Source of the DNA: Verrucomicrobiota bacterium
GTDB lineage: Bacteria; Verrucomicrobiota; Verrucomicrobiia; Verrucomicrobiales; DEV007
Reading direction: 5' to 3'
Assembly: GCA_027618625.1 (NCBI GenBank)
Contig: JAQCER010000245.1
Span: 1 to 6,071, forward strand
DNA: 6,071 nucleotides
Shown: in pieces, positions 1-6,071 of the stretch
Layout: each line of letters opens with the position of its first letter
Numbering within the stretch: position 1 is the first letter of the stretch
Made by a program: the position numbers and the translations under genes
Notes under the pieces: model-generated
Told to the model about the DNA's origin: nothing
What the model saw: the letters and a program-made list of their open reading frames with translations, nothing else
Databases searched by the model: none

Positions 1-1108
1 CGAAGTTCACGGTGCCATCAGCCTTGGTGAAAAATGCTCGCTGCCAGTTGCTCAGCCGGTCAGAGAGGGCAGCGTAGCGCCAGCCTTGAGGGCGGAGTGG
101 TTCGTAGAATGGATAGCCGATGGATGGAGCTAAATTTTTCTGACCAAAACTCTCTGCACCGTTGTTCCGATGTTCGATGCCCGCATTGTACCGGAGTCGT
201 TTTCGGAAGCTCGTGGCTGCTTCAATATCGAAGGCACGGTGGGAACGCATCGCCTCCATGAACGTTGTCGGATGGTCGATGCGTTCAATGCCCAGATGCA
301 GCCGCTCCAATTCCTCTGCGTTCCAGACTTGGGAAAATATTCCTTCCCAGATTCTGGGAAGAGTAAGGTTGAGGGAGCTCGTTCCCAAATACAGTCCCAT
401 CTTAGAGGGGCCACGATCGGAAAGTAGCAGTCGAGCGATCGCAAGACACCGTTCGATGTCTGCACGTGCGGCTGCGCCATTGCCCAATTGGATTTCTGCT
501 CTTGCTCGAAATCCGAATGGCTGCACGAGCCGGAAAAGCCTGTCCGCGTGCGGTGGAGTCGTTGCTTCGAAATCGTCCGGATCTACTGACGGAGTAGCCA
601 ATGCAGGCAAGGCCAGCATGGCATCTATTTCGGCCAGCGGTGCGGCATGCTCGTTGAATTTGGCGATGATCTCAAGAGCAGCTTCTGATTCATCATCGGG
701 AAGGAAGCGGCCATCGTGAACCCACTGGATGCCCGCCAGTTCAGAAAGTCGGCAACCGCTGATTCTCGACCGGTTCTCTCTTGTGGTTTTGAGGCGCAGC
801 AGGGAACCCAATTCGTAGAGCCGCCCGCGATCCGGTTCGGTAAGTTTCTGCGGGTGGAGAAAACGCTGAGGATGTGCCCGCCAGATTTCCGTCAACTCGC
901 GCATCAGCGGCGTCTTGGCCGCATTTTGATCATCGGGAATCTCAGGCACCTCGGGTTGGTCAAAGTTTTCACCTTTGGCTTCCCATTCAGCGCGGAATGC
1001 CGTCCATTTGCGCCCCCCCCGCCAATATTCGATGCTGTAGAAGCAGACAGCCAACAAGGCAAGAACGCTCAGCCTCCTGCCCCATCGTCGCAATCGTGGA
1101 TGTTTCAT
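1..1108 (-). CDS. N-terminally membrane-anchored hypothetical protein (3' end cut off by window edge)
   Basis: This minus-strand reading frame is open from the ATG at 1108 to the window edge (369 codons visible, C-terminus missing). No function is known to me. The N-terminus is basic (MKHPRLRRWGRR), then one hydrophobic segment at residues 13-29, so the protein is probably held in the cytoplasmic membrane with its bulk outside the cytoplasm. A W-x6-E-x-x-GE stretch (35-47) followed by PEIPDDQN (55-62) resembles the 'EARGE ... PPPVPDxQNF' opening I recall from many uncharacterised Verrucomicrobiota proteins. Residues 200-228 (RARAEIQLGNGAAARADIER, then a leucine-rich end) look like a TPR-type helical hairpin. 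IWEG at 253-256 and the following helix also fit that group. No catalytic motif is visible. An in-frame ATG at 1120 (adding MGTS) is an alternative start; ribosome-binding sites are weak for both, and a stop lies just upstream. The CotH gene ends 342 bases upstream on the same strand. Confidence 0.85.
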   Translation of the reverse strand, partial: MKHPRLRRWGRRLSVLALLAVCFYSIEYWRGGRKWTAFRAEWEAKGENFDQPEVPEIPDDQNAAKTPLMRELTEIWRAHPQRFLHPQKLTEPDRGRLYELGSLLRLKTTRENRSRISGCRLSELAGIQWVHDGRFLPDDESEAALEIIAKFNEHAAPLAEIDAMLALPALATPSVDPDDFEATTPPHADRLFRLVQPFGFRARAEIQLGNGAAARADIERCLAIARLLLSDRGPSKMGLYLGTSSLNLTLPRIWEGIFSQVWNAEELERLHLGIERIDHPTTFMEAMRSHRAFDIEAATSFRKRLRYNAGIEHRNNGAESFGQKNLAPSIGYPFYEPLRPQGWRYAALSDRLSNWQRAFFTKADGTVNF

Positions 1109-1197
1109 CGATGTCCCCATTCCCAATCCCTATTCGGCGAAGCCGGATCTGTCGATCTCGTTCCGTCATGAGAAAGAACGTGGAACCCGAGTTCTCA

Positions 1198-1235
1198 CTA
1201 CTGTCCGCCAGCCGATCAATCTACTGCCCGCCAGC
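1198..1235. repeat. Tandem 15-base direct repeat, period 23
   Basis: CTACTGTCCGCCAGC at 1198-1212 recurs as CTACTGCCCGCCAGC at 1221-1235, identical at 14 of 15 positions with an 8-base gap. The pair lies 90 to 127 bases upstream of the start of the anchored hypothetical gene. Two equally spaced direct copies about two helical turns apart could be a regulator-binding site, but this is inference and chance is not excluded. Confidence 0.45.
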
Positions 1236-1278
1236 GCTACGCAGTTTCGCTGAAGGTTTGCGTTTGGCCTTTGAGTTT

Positions 1279-1297
1279 GCTTGCCGTTCGGCAATGC
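1279..1297. repeat. Short hairpin-forming inverted repeat
   Basis: The plus strand reads TTGCC-GTTC-GGCAA at 1281-1294. Flanking GC pairs extend it at 1279-1280 and 1296-1297 with a single bulged base, giving about seven base pairs and a four-base loop. It lies about 155 bases after the CotH stop codon. On the minus strand it is followed by an A-rich rather than a T-rich stretch, so it does not qualify as an intrinsic terminator. It could still cap or stabilise a transcript end. Confidence 0.4.
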
Positions 1298-1315
1298 GAT
1301 CAGGTGGCCTGGATC

Positions 1316-1342
1316 ATCCGGTGCAATCTCGTATTGCCGGAT
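1316..1342. repeat. Ten-base-pair imperfect hairpin in the spacer
   Basis: The plus strand carries ATCCGG (1316-1321), a two-base bulge TG, CAAT (1324-1327), a five-base loop CTCGT, and the matching arm ATTGCCGGAT (1333-1342). This makes a 10 bp stem interrupted by one two-base bulge. It lies just over 100 bases downstream of the CotH stop codon. There is no adjoining T run in either direction, so a terminator role is doubtful. With the neighbouring hairpin it makes this spacer more structured than its surroundings. Confidence 0.45.
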
Positions 1343-1450
1343 CAAGTCGTCGCCAGTTCCGTGTCTGCTCGCGAATCCGTGATCGTCAGTCTGATTTTCG
1401 CCCATCGCCAAAAGTGCGGGACGCCCCAAATGGTTGATCTAATGCTGGGC

Positions 1451-4400
1451 TTACTGATTCGTCATGAGCATGCGCAGGTAGCGCTGGCTGCCGGGCTGCA
1501 CGGGAGTGAGGTCGCGGTACGTGACTTCGACTTGACCGTCACCGGCGGCTGTCTCGCTGATGCGTTCGACGGCGGCTGGTGCCCAACTCGTCAGGTCAGC
1601 GGACGATTCTCCTGAGAAGGAAATTGCCCGCGGTTCACTTGCGATGGTGAAAGTTAGGGTCACATAGGTATTGCCAGCGCCATCGTCCATTGTGCCGCCA
1701 CGGGGTGAGGATGGACGGGCATTGTTGTCACGCGGCGAGGTGCCGAACACAAACTCTGCGAAGTTACTGGAGCCGTCGCCATCGGCATCGGCGTCGGGGC
1801 CGGAGAAAGCCTGATTCTGGAGTTCGGCTGCGGAGAAGAATGTGGCCTGCCATTGGGTGAGTGTGAGGGTGGGTGTGGTGCCATCCGGGCCTGGGTTTCC
1901 ACCGATGGCGGCGGAGACTTTCCAGTTGGTCGGCGCTGCATGGTCACCGCCGCCGTTCACGATCTGCAGGGAGTATCCATCGTCGCCTTCGATCGGCCAG
2001 GGTGCGGAATCGCTGTAGGCGTACTCGTGCAGCGTGCTATCGTCCGCACCGGTGAGCCTGACATTTTCGCCACCGTTGTTCAAGTTGCCGACGAACTCGC
2101 CCGCGATCATGCTGTCGAAAGTGCGGCCGTAGCGCAACTGGAAGGCTGCGAGATCTGCCACAACAATCACATGCTGGCCAGGGGCGATGGAGAGAATGCT
2201 GCTCCCCGAAAAATCGAAAGCGACTCCGTCCGTGAAGCGCACTCCGTGCAGGTCGACATTTTGCGACCCGGTGTTGCGAAGTTCGACGAACTCGAACTGG
2301 TCTCCATCAGTTACACCCGCTGCGACTTCCGTCGCGGTGGGGCCGACTGGATTGTAGAGCATTTCGGCCACTGCAATGTTCTGACTGGTGGCTGGTGTCG
2401 TATTCACAGTAAAACTGGCCTCGGTGAGGGCACTCCAATCGCCATTGTTGAGCGTCCTGGCTTTCACGGTCATCGGTCCGGTAATCGGAATGGGTGCACT
2501 GTCCGGATTGGTGCGCGTGCCTTTCAATGCGAAGTCGATCACCATGTCGCTACTGCCGCCACTGGCAGACTGATTCTTTGCATCGATGGCGATGACGTTG
2601 GTGCCGGATCGCAACATGCCTGGTGGGATGACGAAGGAGTCGAATACTCCTTCTTTGCCATCGTCGGCGGGCTTGGAATCGAAGGTAATTTCACCGGCGG
2701 CCAAGCCATCGCGGAATGCTTCTTCGCCGTTGATGTAGACTACGCAACCTGAATCGACATGCACTTCTGCTTCCAGTGACAGCATGACGGAGGCATCCTC
2801 CAGCTCAAAGGTACCGCGAAGATAGGTGGTATTGGCACGTGTCACATTGATCTCGGTAGCGATGGTGGTGCCAGTAATTCCGCCATAGCCCATGGGTGCG
2901 GCGCCCTGCTGCCATGAGGAATCGTTGTAATCGTTGGTGCGCCAGTCGGTGCCCAGATCGACTCCGCCGTCGTTGTATTTCCAGTTACTGCCTCTCTCGA
3001 TGATCGAAACATCCAACTTGGAACCGGCGAGCGATCCGGCCTTCGGATTGGGATCGCCGTTGGGGGTTCGCGGATCTTCCCCATTGGTGGTGTAGTAAAC
3101 AGTGCCGATATCATTTGTGATGCCGAGCTTAAAGCCTTCTGGGACCGAGCCGCCGAACTGGCCGAACTCTGGCGGCGTGGTGGCTGGCCAGAGGTCGTTG
3201 CGTGCAAGGGTATCCCTTCTTGGCCCCAGGAGATTCGCTCTGCGGCCATTCCTTGCTGAAGTCCAGCTTTTGATCTTGCCTGCCAGATTGAGGTTCTGAT
3301 TGCTGACTGCTTTCTGCAGGACAGCGAATTCACTGATAAGTTCGTCTGTCCGCATCTTGAGGTGCGATGTTTCATAATCCCGGTCATCAAGAACACCGCC
3401 ATTGAACATGTGTCTATGGACGTGATCGGCGAACAGGAGTCGATACTGCGGCCAGCGAGTGAGGCCCTGCCAGAGCACCCTCAATTCAGCCCTGTCTCTG
3501 GGCGAATCCAGGCTTCCATCGATGAGGGCTTTCGTCGCGGTGCTGTCTCCGGCATTGGCGAAACCGCCTTCCGAGTCCCATAAGTAAAAGCGCCATCGCC
3601 CATTCTCGGAACGCTCACGCGCTGCGACCCAGTTATTGTGCGGCCAGTCCCACATCGCGGTGTAAATATTGATAAGGTAATAGTCGATGATCGCAGGGAC
3701 GTCGGCCATTTCCAGGACTTTTTCCCAGTTCTCTGGTGTCAGGTCGTCAACTTTCACACGCTCGATCATGGCGTTCCACGCCACCTTGTCACCTTCAGCG
3801 ACGTTTTCGTTCACGTCATTGGAATAGGCGAGCACGTCCCAACTGGCCCCGGGAGTTTGACCATGGTGGTCACCGAAGAATGGCGAACGCAGACGCTCAA
3901 CCATGTTAAAGTAGCCCTTCAGCTGGCCATTTACATAGAGGCTGTTGAGCACTCCAGTGGAGGCCACGCCACCCATGTCGCGGTGCAGGCGACGCACCAG
4001 CTCATCGACGACGAAAGGGTTGCTGATGTCGTTCTTGCCAGCACGGACTCGGAAGTTTTCGAAAGTATCGACGGGAGCGGATTTACCGTTGAAGGGAAAA
4101 GTGACCGATGGATTGCCATAACCGTTGCGAAAGTAGATGTTGAAGGAAGGTTTTTCGATATCGCTGGCGGCCCAGGGGCTCCGCGTTACATTTCGGAATG
4201 CCATGCGCGGGCGCGACCAGTTACTGGCAGCCACGCGCACTCCCATGTCCGTGCGGAATCCTACTTCGCCGTCGGGCAGGTAAAACTCGCCGTGAATCTG
4301 GCGCTCATAGGCTCGTCCACGATTGATAACGTAGTTGTAGTCGGTAGGCTTGGTGGCGCGCCAGCTGTCCCCGACGCCGGTGCCACCTTCAATCGACAAT

Positions 4401-5887
4401 ACGCCGTACGGCTTGTAAAGCGAGCGCTCCAAGTCGCCTGAATAGATCAATACTGGTGCGGAGGCCAGGCCCTCTTTCTGGTCAATGAGGAAAGTGTTGG
4501 TCTTGATCCTGGAAGGGATGCGTCCAGCGGCAAAGGCGCGCGCCCTGATTACGCGACCGGCAGTGTCAGATACTTTCTCCAGCGTCATCGGCGTCGTGTA
4601 ATCCAAGCCGTTCGTCTCTGTGGGATCGGTACCGTCGGTCGTGTAGCGGATCTTTGCTCCCTCAGTCTTCGAAGTAAGGGTGACGGTGACCGCTGCATCA
4701 TAAAATCCGCCGCCGTGGTCAAAGTCGGGCGCATCCACACGGCCGGTGTAAGTGGTGACGGAATTGGCTTTCCCAGGCGTGGGATTATCAAAGAATACGT
4801 AATCGCCCGCAGCGGAACGCCCGTAACTGTGAAACGCGTCCTGCGCAGGATAATCGGGATCCATCGCGCTTTGCACAGCGCCGGCACTGTTGAACAGGCC
4901 AACGAATTCCCCTCCTGCACTCAACGAAAAATTCGCGTGCAGGTAATCAGCGGTCGGCACCGCCTTGGGAAGATTGTCCGCCAGCACGACGAGATAGCCA
5001 CCGGCTGCGATCGAGGTTCCGGCAGGAAATTGCCATTTGTCCGGAACTGCCGCGTCATCCGTGAGCGACCAGCCACTCAGGTCAACACTGGCTGCCCCGT
5101 TGTTGTAGAGTTCGATCCAATCGGAAAAGCTCGACTCGATCTCCGGGTCTAACAGAGCCCCTAAATCAGCCAATCCACCTGAGGGCTCGGCAAAACCCGG
5201 ACGCAATCGAACCTCCGATCCAGCAGCTACCAGATTCTCGCCGCCAGCGGTGAGACTGAAATCGATCCAGGTAGTGGTCGAAGGTGGCCCGGACGGAAGA
5301 TTATTTTCAGGCTTGCGTATGTTGGCCAACTGGATGGCAATGACGTTTTCACCTTCTATCAGGGCCTCGGCAAAGGCGCTGAGGTCGAAGTCTTCCACTT
5401 CCCCCAGAGTTTTTGGCCCTGTGCGAAACGCTCCCTGATCAAAGTGGAAGTGCCCGTGTTTCGGCCCCATGTTGCTGCGGGCTACTTCCGTTCCATTGAG
5501 CCATACCACAATGCCATCGTTGTAATTTGCGCTGAGGGTGATCGCCGTGGCGCTGGCGGCAGCCGCACTGGCGGTGAAGGTCTTCCGCACATAGAGTGTC
5601 GTCGCCCGATTCTTCAGTTCTGCCTCGAGATCGGTGACGATGCCGGTTCCGTGACCCGCAGGAAGAGCGCCGCTCTGCCATTCGCTATCATCAAACCCAG
5701 GTTCCCACCAAGCCAGGTCTGGGCCTACGGACTGATTGCCATTTTCGTGATATCGAAGCAGATACGGGGAGGAATCCGCTTTGATCTCGTTAATGACCAC
5801 ACCTGCCTGGGCAGCTGTGGGGTAAAAACAAAAGGCAGAGATCGATGCGAGGACGAGAAGCTTGGCAGACTGGGATGTTCGGTTCAT
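1451..5887 (-). CDS. Secreted multidomain CotH kinase-like protein with lamin-tail and chitobiase-like domains
   Basis: The product has 1478 residues and is probably exported as a surface or secreted protein. Domains in order: signal peptide 1-28 (cleavage after TAAQA); a VVINEI strand at 30-35 typical of a lamin-tail domain start; beta-sandwich domain 39-213 (FDDSEW, VVWLNGTEVARSN); rest of lamin-tail domain 254-376 (SDWIELYN, LSGWSLTDD); chitobiase-like domain 385-467 (IRYTTDGTDPT); CotH kinase-like core about 478-890; a second, split chitobiase-like domain (905-957 and 1130-1161) around a second beta-sandwich domain 960-1123; second lamin-tail domain 1169-1334; a canonical 12-residue EF-hand-type calcium loop 1367-1378; and a beta-rich tail to 1478. 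The core keeps the family hallmarks YVNGQLKGYFNMVER (651-665), MWDWPHNNW (745-753) and LWDSEGGF (769-776). D747 and D771 are the expected catalytic and metal-binding aspartates by analogy with Bacillus CotH, a spore-coat protein kinase. Its substrate is unknown. The ATG at 5887 is preferred over the GTG at 5968 because it places the signal peptide at the N-terminus. Confidence 0.93.
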   Translation of the reverse strand: MNRTSQSAKLLVLASISAFCFYPTAAQAGVVINEIKADSSPYLLRYHENGNQSVGPDLAWWEPGFDDSEWQSGALPAGHGTGIVTDLEAELKNRATTLYVRKTFTASAAAASATAITLSANYNDGIVVWLNGTEVARSNMGPKHGHFHFDQGAFRTGPKTLGEVEDFDLSAFAEALIEGENVIAIQLANIRKPENNLPSGPPSTTTWIDFSLTAGGENLVAAGSEVRLRPGFAEPSGGLADLGALLDPEIESSFSDWIELYNNGAASVDLSGWSLTDDAAVPDKWQFPAGTSIAAGGYLVVLADNLPKAVPTADYLHANFSLSAGGEFVGLFNSAGAVQSAMDPDYPAQDAFHSYGRSAAGDYVFFDNPTPGKANSVTTYTGRVDAPDFDHGGGFYDAAVTVTLTSKTEGAKIRYTTDGTDPTETNGLDYTTPMTLEKVSDTAGRVIRARAFAAGRIPSRIKTNTFLIDQKEGLASAPVLIYSGDLERSLYKPYGVLSIEGGTGVGDSWRATKPTDYNYVINRGRAYERQIHGEFYLPDGEVGFRTDMGVRVAASNWSRPRMAFRNVTRSPWAASDIEKPSFNIYFRNGYGNPSVTFPFNGKSAPVDTFENFRVRAGKNDISNPFVVDELVRRLHRDMGGVASTGVLNSLYVNGQLKGYFNMVERLRSPFFGDHHGQTPGASWDVLAYSNDVNENVAEGDKVAWNAMIERVKVDDLTPENWEKVLEMADVPAIIDYYLINIYTAMWDWPHNNWVAARERSENGRWRFYLWDSEGGFANAGDSTATKALIDGSLDSPRDRAELRVLWQGLTRWPQYRLLFADHVHRHMFNGGVLDDRDYETSHLKMRTDELISEFAVLQKAVSNQNLNLAGKIKSWTSARNGRRANLLGPRRDTLARNDLWPATTPPEFGQFGGSVPEGFKLGITNDIGTVYYTTNGEDPRTPNGDPNPKAGSLAGSKLDVSIIERGSNWKYNDGGVDLGTDWRTNDYNDSSWQQGAAPMGYGGITGTTIATEINVTRANTTYLRGTFELEDASVMLSLEAEVHVDSGCVVYINGEEAFRDGLAAGEITFDSKPADDGKEGVFDSFVIPPGMLRSGTNVIAIDAKNQSASGGSSDMVIDFALKGTRTNPDSAPIPITGPMTVKARTLNNGDWSALTEASFTVNTTPATSQNIAVAEMLYNPVGPTATEVAAGVTDGDQFEFVELRNTGSQNVDLHGVRFTDGVAFDFSGSSILSIAPGQHVIVVADLAAFQLRYGRTFDSMIAGEFVGNLNNGGENVRLTGADDSTLHEYAYSDSAPWPIEGDDGYSLQIVNGGGDHAAPTNWKVSAAIGGNPGPDGTTPTLTLTQWQATFFSAAELQNQAFSGPDADADGDGSSNFAEFVFGTSPRDNNARPSSPRGGTMDDGAGNTYVTLTFTIASEPRAISFSGESSADLTSWAPAAVERISETAAGDGQVEVTYRDLTPVQPGSQRYLRMLMTNQ

Positions 5888-6044
5888 GGCTTTCCACAGG
5901 GGTTCTTTCAAATTGGGGTAAATCACTATGAAGATTTTAGCGAAACCTGAAAGAAAAAAGAGAAGCACGCAGCAGATTGTGGAGGGTTTCCGCTTGTTTT
6001 TCTGGGCCCTTCCGGGAGTTTAGTGGGTAGAGAGGGAAATGGCC
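5888..6044. promoter_or_regulatory. Upstream region of the CotH gene, possibly shared with a divergent gene
   Basis: No protein evidence was found here. Read on the minus strand, a TAAAAT hexamer (5934-5939), five of six matches to a -10 box, lies about 46 bases before the CotH ATG, but no matching -35 box sits at the right distance, so the promoter is only a guess. The sequence just before the ATG, GGAAAG at 5890-5895, is too close to be a good ribosome-binding site. On the plus strand, AGAGGG at 6031-6036 is a good ribosome-binding site for an ATG at 6045. Confidence 0.3.
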
Positions 6045-6071
6045 ATGTCTAGCTTGCCGCAGAAGAAGAGG
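6045..6071 (+). CDS. Possible start of a divergent gene, cut off by window edge
   Basis: Nine codons (MSSLPQKKR) are open to the right edge from the ATG at 6045, which follows a purine-rich AGAGGG with eight intervening bases. An upstream in-frame ATG at 6039 lies too close to that site. The basic short start is compatible with many families, and nothing can be said about function from so few residues. It is offered only because the spacing of site and start is good and a divergent gene would explain the intergenic gap. Confidence 0.2.

Larger units (their letters stand above)
1109..1450. other. Gene-free spacer between the two minus-strand genes
   Basis: This stretch separates the stop of the CotH gene from the start of the anchored hypothetical protein. 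Short frames are open in it on both strands, including an 87-codon minus frame with a TTG start (1429 to 1166), but none has a recognisable protein, convincing ribosome-binding site or domain. It holds two hairpin-forming inverted repeats (1279-1297 and 1316-1342) and a tandem pair of 15-base repeats (1198-1235). I see no run of T after either hairpin, so no standard intrinsic terminator, and no good -35/-10 pair ahead of the downstream gene. Confidence 0.6.

Noticed and set aside
162..719. Plus-strand open frame of 185 codons with serine/arginine-rich product
   Set aside because: It lies entirely opposite the minus-strand anchored hypothetical gene, has a low-complexity composition typical of antisense frames and no recognisable domain.
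987..1169. Minus-strand 60-codon frame overlapping the start of the anchored hypothetical gene
   Set aside because: It is out of frame with the well-supported gene and stops inside it. It matters only as the frame that slippage at the G run would enter.
1166..1429. Minus-strand 87-codon frame (TTG start) in the spacer, possible small gene
   Set aside because: No good ribosome-binding site, no recognisable domain, and it overlaps two hairpins. Overlapping plus-strand frames are open here too, so openness is not evidence. Homologues with the same frame would change this.
1853..2752. Plus-strand frame of 299 codons opposite the CotH gene
   Set aside because: Antisense shadow of a strongly supported domain-rich coding region. 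The same holds for the other plus-strand frames between 1451 and 5950.
6005..6016. GGGCCCTTCCGG region as a terminator or operator
   Set aside because: The possible stem is only three or four pairs and there is no suitably placed T run with a proper stem. It is likely chance.
6045..6071. Assigning the partial right-edge frame to a named family such as Uma2-type nucleases
   Set aside because: The nine visible residues resemble some such N-termini, but this is far too little sequence to support a family call.

Overview
The window reads as a piece of chromosome from a Verrucomicrobiota bacterium, probably of the Verrucomicrobiales type. The grounds are the giant secreted CotH-kinase/lamin-tail/chitobiase-like protein, its C-terminal 'W-x-A-x-F ... 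DADGDG ... N-x-x-E-x-x-F-G-T-x-P' calcium-loop tail, and a membrane-anchored hypothetical protein of a kind I associate with this phylum. The taxon is an inference from protein style; no rRNA or other marker is present.

Layout, left to right. Positions 1-1108 hold the 5' part of a minus-strand gene that runs off the left edge. It has one N-terminal membrane segment followed by a helical domain of unknown function. Positions 1109-1450 form a gene-free spacer with two hairpin-forming inverted repeats and a short tandem direct repeat. Positions 1451-5887 hold one minus-strand gene of 1478 codons encoding a secreted multidomain protein with a CotH kinase-like core. Positions 5888-6071 are its upstream region. 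A possible divergent plus-strand gene may begin there at 6045, but only nine codons are visible.

Both supported genes point the same way, the CotH gene upstream of the hypothetical gene. The spacer of about 340 bases and the lack of a clear terminator or promoter leave open whether they are co-transcribed. No functional link can be shown. The CotH protein probably acts outside the cytoplasmic membrane as an adhesive or modifying surface protein. The most distinctive thing in the window is its architecture: the same beta-sandwich domain occurs twice, each time apparently inserted inside a different host domain. I found no RNA gene, CRISPR array, insertion sequence or defence cassette. Apart from that architecture the region looks ordinary for this phylum.
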